From positions 89,994,984-90,058,983 of the forward strand of contig OX235265.1 in the NCBI GenBank assembly GCA_944472135.2: DNA of 64,000 nucleotides. Direction: 5' to 3'. The DNA comes from Trichobilharzia regenti. Its lineage: Eukaryota > Platyhelminthes > Trematoda > Strigeidida > Schistosomatidae. Positions 1 through 10,259 of the stretch are shown piece by piece. Under the pieces are notes generated by a model, which saw nothing but the letters and a program-made list of their open reading frames with translations, was not told where the DNA came from and ran no database searches. Made by a program: the position numbers and the translations under genes. Within the stretch, counting starts at the first letter, position 1, and each line of letters starts with the position of its first letter.

Positions 1-232
1 GGATTTCATTATGAGCTGACATCAGTTAGAGAACCACTGGAAAACATGGGAGTACTGGACGGCTGTTTCGTCCTAATTTTGGATTCTTCAGCGGTACTCA
101 CCCACCCACCGGGGTTTGAACGCAGTACCTTCTGGTTACAAGGCAAGCTCGCAGACCATTGAGCCATTGGGATCCGATCCAATGGTCCTTGAATTCTAGC
201 TTCTGCCAATTCACGACATAGCACGACCACTT
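1..232 (-). mobile_element. SINE-C copy (tRNA-like head, hammerhead body), reverse
   Basis: Reading the minus strand, a tRNA-like promoter head (A box TGGCTCAATGG-like, degenerate B box near 110-125) is followed by a hammerhead-like module (51-100) and a tail ending in GATGTCAGCTCATAATGAAA-like sequence. The same order occurs at 236-465, 63600-63900 and, in pieces, at 28846-29035 and 52600-52790. The left end is cut by the window border. It forms an inverted pair with the next copy. Family assignment rests on this internal repetition; it resembles published schistosome hammerhead SINEs but may be a distinct family. Confidence 0.75.
51..100 (-). ncRNA. Hammerhead ribozyme motif of SINE-C
   Basis: On the minus strand: stem I strand AGTAC, core CTGAAGA (positions 91-85), a stem II closed by TCC/GGA with an A-rich loop, conserved GAAA (69-66), a loopless near-palindromic stem III (CAGCCG), then UC before the complementary GTACT. 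All conserved core nucleotides (CUGANGA, GAAA) are present. Stem II has one mismatched closing pair relative to the other copies (GTCC/GGAC) and stem I has a two-base mismatch near the core, so activity is uncertain. Confidence 0.6.
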
Positions 233-235
233 CGC

Positions 236-465
236 AATGTCTTCTTCGGCTCTCAGTGGCTCAGTGGTCTACAAGCTTGCCTTGTAACCAGAGGGTCATG
301 GGTTTGAACTTTGGGTGGGGGTGCGTACTGTTGAAGACTCCCAAAAGTAAGACGCAGCAGCTGTCCAGTACTCCCAGGTTTCCCAATGGTTCTCTAAATG
401 ATGTCAGCTCATAATGAAATCCTCCATGCAATCAGACAAAAATCCCTACAAAACCAATACTTGAA
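236..465 (+). mobile_element. SINE-C copy, forward
   Basis: Head with A box TGGCTCAGTGG (about 256) and a degenerate B box GGGTTTGAACTTT (about 300), then a decayed hammerhead (325-371), then the family tail ending near ACCAATACTTGA. It faces the reverse copy at 1-232, so the two make an imperfect palindrome of about 200-bp arms. In this copy GAAA has become GCAG and the first core base C is T, so the ribozyme is probably inactive. Confidence 0.75.
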
Positions 466-1730
466 AATATATATATATGACCCGTATAAGAATCAGTGAG
501 GTATGATTTGAATTTAGTTTACTTAAATCCTAAATTAAGTTACAGTGCATTCAATGACAGTATGATATAAAGTACATTCTTCAATTTCCTGGACATAACA
601 ATAGATTGTATTAAGACAATATTATTTTTCTCTAACACAAACAATATTTATGCATATATTTAGGCCTTTTAAAAGATGCCTAGAGTGAAAATACTGTATT
701 ACTCTCTAGATAAATCTTGAGTTTTATCAAACAATAATGCCATCTATACACGATAAAAAGAAATCTCCCCTACAACAAACAATTGTTTAATTATCAGATT
801 TTGAGGAAAATATATATTACTATTATGTGCATATAAGCAAATTTTAAAAGCTTATGGGATAGGTTGTCCATGTCAAATTATTTCTTTTGTTACAGAATGT
901 CAGTGATATCTTCTGAAAAACTTAGATATATGTTCATTATGTTAATTTATGTTGCCATTTGATGCCAGTCGTAGATAATGAAACAATTGATGTAACTGCA
1001 TGCATGATGAAGAATCTCTGAAGTTATATAGATTCACTGCGATAGGTACTTTCGTAAGTTTGAATTCCAAAAAAGTAGCTTGCTTCTGAAGAATTCTAGG
1101 CTTAAAAGATATGTAAAAACTGTAGGCGTGTGCTGTTGGTTGAAACCATTATCCTTTCTAGCAAATACGTCTGGACGTGATGAATTTTATTTTGGGGAGT
1201 AACAAGAATAAATCGATACATAAATAACTACAATTTTTCCTGTTATTTTCTTTTCTGAGGTGTACAGTACACGAATGGTGATGCCCTCCTCCCTTATAGT
1301 AATTAGTCAAATCTCCAAGAACAAATCAAAGGATCCAACAGAAATTTGTTAAATTCTCTTCGCATAGTCAAGGTAAAACAGAGCAATAATTAACCAGTAC
1401 TCAAGAACTAAACACTTTAAAAAGATTGAAGAGCACGATGAAGACAGTATTTATATGGTAAGAAGACTACATGAAGACAGTAGAAAATTTGATTAGAGTA
1501 ATTTTTATGCCGGCAACTCATAAACATTAGATAGCTGAATGAAGAAGAATTCAGGTGAAGTCATGAAAGCAGGTTAGACTGCAGATCAGGTTTGTTGGTG
1601 AATTAAATCTAATTGACCAGATAAACTTGTATTTTATGACATACCCAATCAACAGTAATCTAAATACTCTTCAGCGAAGGTTTTCACTCCTGAGCATGGC
1701 AACGAGATTTTTTAAACACCCAACGTAATT
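466..1730. other. AT-rich non-coding stretch
   Basis: A short TA run at about 467-478 follows the SINE tail. I see no open frame with recognisable protein similarity, no tRNA and no repeat shared with the rest of the window. Confidence 0.5.
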
Positions 1731-1985
1731 CTGTGTCGGTAGCATAGCGGTTAGGACGTTCACCGATCATGCACATGGTCCGGGGCTCAATCCTGGGCCG
1801 ACGCACTCCTTCACCTCGCTAAGCCAGAAATAATGCTGGTAAAGAGGAAAGGTTGGGCATGAGGTTAGCACCCCATCCTGTAAAACAAACACTGCTACAG
1901 AAACTTCTAGCCACTAGTTTGAAGCCCTATGTTCCACTGGGGAGCGTGAAGGAAAGAAAAAAGAAAAAACCTAAATCTGAGATTT
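1731..1985 (+). mobile_element. SINE-B copy, forward
   Basis: The tRNA-like head at about 1733-1806 has A box TAGCATAGCGG, a degenerate B box and the hairpin that replaces the anticodon arm. The SINE-B body follows (CTCGCTAAGCCAGAAATAAT region, then GTTGGGCATGAGGTTAGCA), and the 3' segment TTGAAGCCCTATGTTCCACT at 1918-1937, which is also found at the 3' end of RTE-II LINEs. An A/G-rich tail ends it. No clear target-site duplication. Confidence 0.8.
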
Positions 1986-4900
1986 TCTTGTCAGGTGAGT
2001 AACTCACTTTTCGGAGGTATCAGAAGAGATCCAACTAAATGACACCGAAATTGTGGTTTATTTATATCACAGCAGTTCACTTGAGTTAGACTAGAGCTGG
2101 CTAAGGAAACTACACGACATACAACTGAAAGTGATGGATGCCTCCCTGAACAGACGAAAGCACAACGTTCAAGGCGCTGAGCAAACCAAAGGGATGCTTA
2201 TGACATCATTTATGTCAGAGCTAACTTTTGTAGTCGCTATAAAATGTTAAAAACCATAGTTGTACTAGCGATTGAAAAAAATTTAATGCACGATGCAAAC
2301 GGACCTTCTTCCGTGATTAGAATATGAGGTTTGGAAGGCACTTCCAGCTCAATCAATGGTTTGTCTAACGAAATCCATTTTAAAACAGAAACAATGAAAC
2401 AAAAAATCTCACTTTTAAAAGTCTAGATCCAGAGCAAAAGCATATCAAAGTTAAAAATACAAGAACAGGCAAAGTAAACCCGTTAATACAAGAAACGTGG
2501 TTGCGACAACAACAGTCATGCAGTATGCACTCGACATTCATTACTGCAAAATGCTGAAGCAAAATGCTGTTTTCTGAGAAGCATATAACAGCAGTGTCTT
2601 CCGACAGTCTTTCAGGAAAACTGATATCGATACAATTCTACCATAAAATTTCTTCGTTCTAGCAAGACAGGCAGCACAAAATTGTTTAACCACATAAGGA
2701 GTATTTTTTGACATTGGGGGAAGATTACTGGAATTTTTAGCAATGTGAGTCAATGAAAGAGCAAAACAGCCAATTCACCTAAAAATAAGTGAGCCAGACA
2801 ATTTCAAAGCAAAAGAATACAAAACCAGCACCATCAATTAAATTAGATGTACCGACTGTGAAGAACTTTTTTTCTGCAAAAGTAGATACCCATCTTATCA
2901 TTATATCCAAAAAGATGAACCAGAAGTCAAAAGATATGATGCTCATTACCTCATACCAAAGTATATCTGCAACTAAGGACACAAATTCAACAGATAAAAT
3001 GTGGACATTTTAGACAGAAGAGAGACTAAAGGTATCCCGAAATTTCTGATATCCTGACACTGGAACCTGCTAATATATGTTAGTATAAACCAGATTAGTA
3101 ATAAAAGACTTCAACTCATCAGAGTACAACACAAAAGTATCCACCTGAGCTGCAGTTTTAATTCAGCATTTAGAAAGACTACTTCATACCTTATTACGTT
3201 ACTAACTGTTTTATCTCCTTAGAACCACTAATTACCTTGGAATGCTAAGTAAGTGATAATTCTACTTAACTTGGAAAATAACAACTGCCAAACCAATATG
3301 GTTAATTATTTTCATACTAATTTTTATTTAAATTTAAGCAAATCAAAAATTAAAGAAGCATCGTTTCGTAAATCTGAGTAATGTACCATGATTTCCGGGA
3401 TCTATTTTAAACTTGGCTTAATTTTTTAAGCAGTGACAAATCGGCCACGGAAATAAAACATCTGTCACTAGTTCATGGACATGTAACCTTCTTGACAGCC
3501 TAGACAACGAACAAATATTTTGAAAATATCAAGCTCTGAAGTCATGAATTGGCTACACAAGTGCTTATAATAGTTAACTTTAAAAAATCCCTTATTTATA
3601 TTTTATCAGATAACTTATATTATTCTTAAATTACTTTAGGGAATTATACATGCATACACTTTGCAAAGTACAAGATATCTAAAACATCAGTTTTAAATAA
3701 GTGAATACGTAATTCTTCATTAATGCTCACTGACAGCACTTGTTTTGGAAACTGCCCAGATATGAGCAGCTTGTCGAACGAATTCTATCATTTTTCTAAG
3801 ACAAAATTATTAACTTACATGCTGCTAAAAGTAAATGTCGATTAGTCTGGCTGTGTTCAGTTGAATATGGGACAGGCTGCAAATCAGAACAAGGAAGTGC
3901 TTCATTATCTGCATGAAGGGTATAGAAATTATTTTTATTATCTCCACTGTCCTCTGTGGGTAATAACTAAAAATGGAAAAGCAACTTAAGAAAATTCAAC
4001 GATATTCGTACAACTATTGTACCATTCGAAAGACCAATAACCCAATATTTGTTATCATTTGTTATTCGAACTACAAGAGCATTAACGTTACCGAAGTCTC
4101 TAAAATGTTTTACAATAATACAAGAACTTCATTACAAATTACAAGACATTCTGGTTTGTGATGCTTTCTGAAAATTTAACTGGGTTCGCATTTTTATCGG
4201 ATGCTTTTATTAGTGCCACATTCTGACTATCAGGTGGTTCTGTCATAATTGCAAGACGATGTTCAGTTCAAATGAATGTTGTTTACTGTAGGATCATGGT
4301 TTTGTGTAGTAAAACAAAAGCAAAACTTGACCTAAACGGAAGCTTCAAGCAGCTACAATGAATAGAGCCTTTAGTAATTTTTATCATTAAATCGAGGTTG
4401 TTTGCTTTCATTCCTGTCGGTTTTCACAATTAATTTGTTCAAAATAATTCATTCGGCTACAACTGTCGAAACGATAATTTTGTTGTCAGTGCATCAACAG
4501 CACTGCTGCGTGGTTCCTCAAGTGTGAGTTATTAATATGCAAGCACTAATAGGAACTAGAAAGAATATGGAACTCTGTAGGCAGTCTCTTCTTTTATTAT
4601 GCGTCAGACAAATGTTTCGGTTCTATCACTAACATTAAATCCATTTTGTAATTTAGGAATTCCCATAATGCTCAGTAAATGAATGATGTGGGAGGATCTT
4701 GCGCACATCATAATATTGAAAGAAAAAAGTAATCTTCCTCCACAAATTTAGATATTCACAGCTCTACATGAGCTTTAAATGACACTCTCCAAGCCTCTCT
4801 AATGACGGCATTCAAAGCCAGTAGCGCTTCTCCTAAACTTACTTGATACATAGTCTTAGTAGACAAAGGTAAGCAGTTTAAATTGGATGAGTCTGTGAAA
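1986..4900. other. Non-coding stretch, nothing recognised
   Basis: AT-rich sequence with only short open frames of no recognisable family. No RNA gene or repeat shared elsewhere in the window was found. Confidence 0.45.
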
Positions 4901-6450
4901 AACTAGTGGATAAGGAACACTTCTCAAGACAACTGGGAACAATAATGGAGAGGAATCAGACAGATTGCGACATCTAAATTCTAATCGGATACATAAATGC
5001 CTATGTCAGAAGAAACAGCACAGTAGAAGGAGTAAACATAAGTGAAGAAGTGCTCAGTGAACTGAAAAAGAACAGAAGACTCTTCACAAAAGTTCATGCC
5101 CTCAATTCAGATCTAATCGTGGGAAAATGAAAGAAAACTCTGTGAACGATGTCTCCGTGGTGGCTTTATATAGGAGATTTCGCGGGGCCAAGCAGAACCA
5201 GGAGGAGTAAGTCATATGTAGATACAGCCGCAATATTGCACACTGCCGAATATAGCCTAGAATGTGAGCCAACCGTCCACATTTACTTCACTCACTTTGA
5301 AAATACTCGGGATAGCATTATCTTTGGGATGTCGTAAGCGCGTATAAGTTTCATTCACCTGATAGGGTGTGGTGATGCCTTCGGACCAAAGACAGGAGTA
5401 AGCTAAGGCCACCTAATGTCACCGGCGATTCTCTTAACTGTGGTAAATTGTATCATGCAGCTAACAACGAGTAGCGAGAAGAGAAGTACACACTGCAACC
5501 ACTGTCAACTAGCTAAACAGTGTCGATTTCTGCATTGGTGATGGATGGAATAAGTTCAAATCTACACTTGGCTGTCATAATGAAACCTTTTCATCTCCAT
5601 TTGACTACGGGAATTTCTGGCAAAATACTGTGAAACCAGGAAGAATTAAGAGATGTTGATTTGCCATTTCAGGAAGTTCTATGGATCACGCTTAGTTATG
5701 TACTTGCAGAACTGTCTAAAAAGTCTCTTCGAGCATGTGAATAGTACATTCAAGAAACGCGACTATATCCCCACCCTCTTAATTGATAAGGGCCTGACTA
5801 ATCTAGCTGTTGATAATTTGACAGGTGGAGAACCTAAGGTACTCAAATACGTCCGACTTCCAAATTGTACTACACTTTTAAATTTAATGGTCCCAGGGAA
5901 CTCCGTCAATGAATATTTCCCAAGCCAGAATGTCCTCTTGGTTTCAAGTGGATATTCGTAACACATCTTCAGAAGTTCCGCTCGTAGTGGTCTTATTTTT
6001 GCGGGGTGAAGTTGCCAGCCTGATGGCCACCTTTCCGTCTTTGCGGGCCTTGCCAATGACTAGCCAAGCTTTAGGAGTGCGTCGACTGGGAATCAAACCG
6101 CCCGAAAACGTGCGTAGTTACTGCTGTACGCCCGAAGCACAAATAAGAGGAGGAACGGTAGGTCATACTAGAAGAAGAATACACGACCAAGCACGCCTGA
6201 TTAGGGTACGTCGTGACTTTCAACCCACCGAGGTGCAAAATTAAGCCTCCACCACGGGTCAAAGCATTCTTAATCACCTTGAATCCGGTACCAGATAAAG
6301 TCAGAATGTCTGAGAGGATTACAGGAATGGTGACCAAATTTATCAGAATACCTTCGAACCCTCATCCTCATATAAGGAGAGCTACTATGGACCAGACATA
6401 TCTCCGCCCTCATATCCGTGGTTACAGGGCAGCATCATTATAGCGGTTTG
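4900..6450. other. Unrecognised, partly open, less AT-rich region
   Basis: This stretch is less AT-rich than its surroundings and has overlapping open frames on both strands (for example 5653-5961 and 5909-6244 on +, 5763-6056 and 6071-6337 on -). None carries a motif I recognise. The most likely explanation is an eroded transposon of a family not otherwise present here; an eroded host exon set cannot be excluded. Confidence 0.3.
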
Positions 6451-7115
6451 CACTTTGTCAGAAAACTTGGGTGCTAATTTATGCTGTCTGTTTCTCCTCT
6501 TTATTGCCAACCACTAGAAAGGCAGTCAACTTGAGATGTCAAAGCCACGGTTGAAATATCTGCGTCTTGGATTTCAGATCCCAGGCCAAAATGTTAGTTA
6601 GTGGAATTTCTATTTAAAGAACATTTCATCCGCACCTTCTATTGATCCTTACAAGGCAGGTCTGGACATAAACACTCTACAAACTATGTCATAGCCGGTC
6701 GGATTAAGCATAAATTTTTCGCATGTAGTACGCATAGGATTCGGTTCCTCTCCTCAATAGGTATTCGGGTGAAGGAAAAGGAAGCCTACTTACAGCATGT
6801 AAAGCTGAGTTATTCTGTTAAAATTATGAGACTATGCAGACTACTGGCCCGTCCTAAAGGGAGTTTGCACGTTGTACTAGAAACCCAATAACATAAAAGC
6901 TTTGAGGCACAGAAAAGACTTAAATGTCACCAGGAAAGACGCACTATGCTGTATAGTGGAGTTTCCTAGAGGCCAGTCGGCCAATATCTTCTTCAATAAA
7001 GAAAAAAGTAGGCAGAGAAATGCGGACTTCATCATTTCCAAACACAACCCCAGAAAATGAAAATTACTTGGGTAGGGACAAATCGTATGTTTTCCTAGAA
7101 ATGTCGAAATAGGAA
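6451..7115. other. 5' flank of BEL/Pao element, non-coding
   Basis: No recognisable gene. The final bases before the LTR (AGGAA) are not repeated after the right LTR, so no target-site duplication can be shown. Confidence 0.4.
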
Positions 7116-7473
7116 TGTCAATGTAGTTTAAGCTTGAACGATCAACTCATGGCTGTCTGCTCAAAACCAACTTCCCCAATTTTCGTGGAGGCATCAATAC
7201 GACAGTCATTGCCTCATCGGTCGCTGTTCAGAAAGAAGTCGGGAGACAACTATCAGAAGTAATATTATGATTTATTATTGTAATATTTGTTCACAGACCT
7301 TAGTTTTAACAGTATTTATATGTTGGTGTAACAATAAAGAATCCTCGAGTCACCAATTGGTGTTTTGGTTTTTTCGTCCGTTATTACTAAGCGTTTCTGA
7401 GAAACTTCAAGGAACAGCGTGAGCCCGAGCGTAGCAAGAGCTAAGCATTAACGGTTTACGAGACGTGACTGAC
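7116..7473 (+). repeat. 5' LTR of BEL/Pao element
   Basis: Begins TGTCAATGTAG. It contains a polyadenylation signal AATAAA in the context GTAACAATAAAGAATCC. It repeats at 9874-10231 with three visible substitutions near the left end. Confidence 0.88.
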
Positions 7474-7535
7474 AGTTTCTGACGGTGGAAACAGTTTCTG
7501 ATGGTGGCGTCAGTTTCTCACGGATTCAGACAGTT
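7473..7535 (+). repeat. Triplicated leader motif CAGTTTCTgAYGGTGG
   Basis: Directly after the 5' LTR, about 16-23-nt units beginning CAGTTTCT occur three times (about 7473, 7490 and 7511), the third ending CACGG. The primer binding site is expected here, but I could not assign a tRNA primer. Confidence 0.55.
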
Positions 7536-7638
7536 GGTGACGGTTTGGATAGTCGGCGTTCATCTTTCCTGGTGCCGGTCAAGTCCTCTTTGAACAAGCA
7601 ATATCTGGAACTATTTTGGAATTGGGTCAAGTTCAACA

Positions 7639-9297
7639 ATGCCTGGGTCAAAGGAGGGACAGAGCGTCTTGGATGCAAACAGGAAAGTAAGTCATTGTGA
7701 CTTGTCTGTTACTTGTAACGATGTGTCTGATGTTAAACATGACATGGCTGATATTACTGTTTCGCCGTTCAGGGATAATGGGGACATCAAACTCCCTAAA
7801 TTTGAACCACGGTGTTTCGACGGAAACCCGGCTGATTATTTACAGTTTGTAAGAGGGTTTGAAATCATGTTAAGTCGCTTTGTATTAAATGATGAATTGA
7901 AGTTAATTTATTTGATGAGGTACTGCACTGGAGTTGCTGCAAGAGCTATACAGTGCTGTAAGCTCATGCCCCCTAATGAGGGATACGCTGAGGCTATGAG
8001 CATATTAAGTCAAAGTTTTGGAAGACCTTCAATGATTGTAAGGAACGTATACGAAGCTGTCAAAGGTAACGGCAGTCAACTTCAAGATGACTCCAAGGCA
8101 CTTTCTGAGTTTTTAGATAATCTTATGACTTATAAGAATACCTTGATTTCGATGAATTTCATGAGTGACCCCAACTGGAGTATTATACTAGAGGTAATAG
8201 CAAGACGCCCACCTACTCGACTGCAAAGGAAGTGGGTGAAGATAAGCTCCCGTATGGAGGATGAGGGTATCGAGCCAAAATTTGATGATATCCTGAAACT
8301 AGTAAAAGATAGTGTCAATCTATCTATGAGCAAGTTTGCCAGTATATTGAATCTCACCCCTAGAATAGAGCAGTCTGAGGGAAAAACGCAATCATTGATG
8401 ACGAATAGGCCTCAGAGAGGTGGATACCGAGAAGGCTCCACGGTGTCTAATAATGCATATAGACCTAATGAGTGTAACAGGTTTCGTAGTACATCCTCAA
8501 CAGATAAGTTACAAGATGCAAGACTAGCACGGTTGTGTTTTACACGTTTGCAAGAGGTGCATACAGAGGTGAACTCTGTACCAGTGAGCAAGTTCAGTGA
8601 TAAGCTAAATGTGAGTTCAAGGCCTTACTCCGAATTGTGTGACGATAACGGTGCGGTCAAGAAGTATGTAGTTGCAACTGGTAAGCCATTGTTGAATAGA
8701 GTGTCACAGAATAGAGTTACTACTTCAGAGTGCAGTTCTGACTCCACAAGTTTACAAGGTATTACTAGTCAGAGTGAAGGTATAAAATATTTAGGGATTT
8801 GTGAGGAAGAACCCAAATCATCCACTGCTGTTATTAAAGAGTTTGAAAATGATGAAGTTGACGGTAAAGTGAATATTCATGATAATGGTCATGATACTTC
8901 ACAGTTGTCTTTGGTTGATCATGATGAAATGAAGGGAATGCCTACTACTAAGTTGAACAAAGGTTCTGTACAACTAGAACGTGGAGTAGAATTGAATGCA
9001 GATGCAGTTGCAGAAGGTATGGATACTTGTGAGACCGTCAGTGTAATTTATCAGCGAGTAGCCAACCTATCATCGGATGCTAGTGTTAAGCCTGAGTTGA
9101 TAGTAAAAGACACCAGTGGTGGTGGTCTTACAGGTAGACAAATTTCTGAAAGCCGAACAACAAAGGAATTCCACCAAAAAATGATCCGCGAGGTTATATG
9201 TACTGTTTGTGTATACGTGTGGTGTGTCATATCAATTGGTGTTTTTTGGATTCATTGTGTTTACTTGTTGATTTCGTACCTTGTTGTTATTGCATAA
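7639..9297 (+). CDS. BEL/Pao gag-like protein (DUF1759 type) with hydrophobic C terminus
   Basis: 552 residues, open throughout. Residues 52-130 follow the pattern of the DUF1759 gag domain of BEL/Pao elements: a LPKFEPRCFDG start, an aromatic-rich stretch, the YLMRYCTGVAARAI helix and YAEAMSILSQSFGRP. Gag packages element RNA into particles. The middle (residues 250-500) is low in recognisable motifs; no CCHC zinc knuckle and no aspartic protease motif are visible. The last 34 residues (519-552) are strongly hydrophobic with several cysteines, like a membrane anchor, which is unusual for gag and probably comes from sequence joined when pol was lost. The first ATG is at 7639 and no upstream in-frame alternative is convincing. 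Confidence 0.72.
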   Translation: MPGSKEGQSVLDANRKVSHCDLSVTCNDVSDVKHDMADITVSPFRDNGDIKLPKFEPRCFDGNPADYLQFVRGFEIMLSRFVLNDELKLIYLMRYCTGVAARAIQCCKLMPPNEGYAEAMSILSQSFGRPSMIVRNVYEAVKGNGSQLQDDSKALSEFLDNLMTYKNTLISMNFMSDPNWSIILEVIARRPPTRLQRKWVKISSRMEDEGIEPKFDDILKLVKDSVNLSMSKFASILNLTPRIEQSEGKTQSLMTNRPQRGGYREGSTVSNNAYRPNECNRFRSTSSTDKLQDARLARLCFTRLQEVHTEVNSVPVSKFSDKLNVSSRPYSELCDDNGAVKKYVVATGKPLLNRVSQNRVTTSECSSDSTSLQGITSQSEGIKYLGICEEEPKSSTAVIKEFENDEVDGKVNIHDNGHDTSQLSLVDHDEMKGMPTTKLNKGSVQLERGVELNADAVAEGMDTCETVSVIYQRVANLSSDASVKPELIVKDTSGGGLTGRQISESRTTKEFHQKMIREVICTVCVYVWCVISIGVFWIHCVYLLISYLVVIA

Positions 9298-9873
9298 TTT
9301 TGTTAAAATTTTCGTCGTGATTACTTCTGAAGTTGTTTCGAGTCTTCTACGTTCGTGAATGAATTGATTGACGTTAAAGACAGCAGTTGGGTCGTGTACG
9401 CCGAGGAGTCTAGGCTATTGCTGAGAATGAAATGCATACGGAGATAATTGTTAGCTGCGGTCCCACACGCCGGGGAGAAAGAGTGTAAACGACTGAGGCC
9501 CGCATACGTCACCGTTACTAGAACTGAGGCAGAATGAGTGACAAGCGATTGCAGTGGTAATTGGTAGTGAGTAGATAAGAGGATGCGCGTGGAGTATCGT
9601 GAGGTGGTGCTATGGTCACGTTGCATTCTGCAAGAGTCATTCTAGCAAGTGGCGATTGTGTTGCAAGATGTCAAGAGGATACCCTTATCTGGAGGCGCAA
9701 GTCGTCATTGATGTGTGAGATTGTGCTGTGAGTATGCTTGTGGTGTGTTGGCTTTTCTGTTTGCTTTCCACTTCAGCTCTGTCCATGTGACCCAGGTTCT
9801 CGCAATGGCATCCAAGTCAATGTGTATTGGTCGTGATGCAAAAAAGGGGTTGGATCCCTTTTTTGCCGGGGAG
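9298..9873 (+). other. 3' interior of BEL/Pao element
   Basis: Non-coding on the + strand. Ends with an inverted repeat AAAAAAGGG / CCCTTTTTT (9840-9848 and 9856-9864, 7-nt loop) and the purine-rich GGGGAG immediately before the 3' LTR, the position of a polypurine tract. Confidence 0.6.
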
Positions 9874-10231
9874 TGTCAATGTAGTTGAAGATTGAACGAT
9901 CAACTTATGGCTGTCTGCTCAAAACCAACTTCCCCAATTTTCGTGGAGGCATCAATACGACAGTCATTGCCTCATCGGTCGCTGTTCAGAAAGAAGTCGG
10001 GAGACAACTATCAGAAGTAATATTATGATTTATTATTGTAATATTTGTTCACAGACCTTAGTTTTAACAGTATTTATATGTTGGTGTAACAATAAAGAAT
10101 CCTCGAGTCACCAATTGGTGTTTTGGTTTTTTCGTCCGTTATTACTAAGCGTTTCTGAGAAACTTCAAGGAACAGCGTGAGCCCGAGCGTAGCAAGAGCT
10201 AAGCATTAACGGTTTACGAGACGTGACTGAC
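9874..10231 (+). repeat. 3' LTR of BEL/Pao element
   Basis: Same 358-bp length as the left LTR. Differences: T to G, C to A and C to T within the first 35 bases; no other difference was found by eye. Confidence 0.88.
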
Positions 10232-10259
10232 TTCACTGTTATACAAAAAATAGAAGTTT

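Larger units (their letters stand above)
7116..10231 (+). mobile_element. BEL/Pao-type LTR retrotransposon, gag-only non-autonomous form
   Basis: Two 358-bp direct LTRs flank a 2.4-kb interior with one gag-like ORF (7639-9297). Protease, reverse transcriptase, RNase H and integrase are absent; an autonomous BEL/Pao element is usually 5-7 kb. A three-times repeated leader motif and a hairpin next to a purine-rich GGGGAG just before the right LTR complete it. The LTRs differ at about three positions (all within the first 35 bases), so insertion looks recent. Schistosome BEL elements such as Sinbad are known; whether this is a deletion derivative of one cannot be decided here. Movement would need pol supplied in trans. 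Confidence 0.8.

Noticed and set aside
5653..6337. Penelope-like or LTR polymerase remnant
   Set aside because: No catalytic or GIY-YIG motif could be found in any frame.
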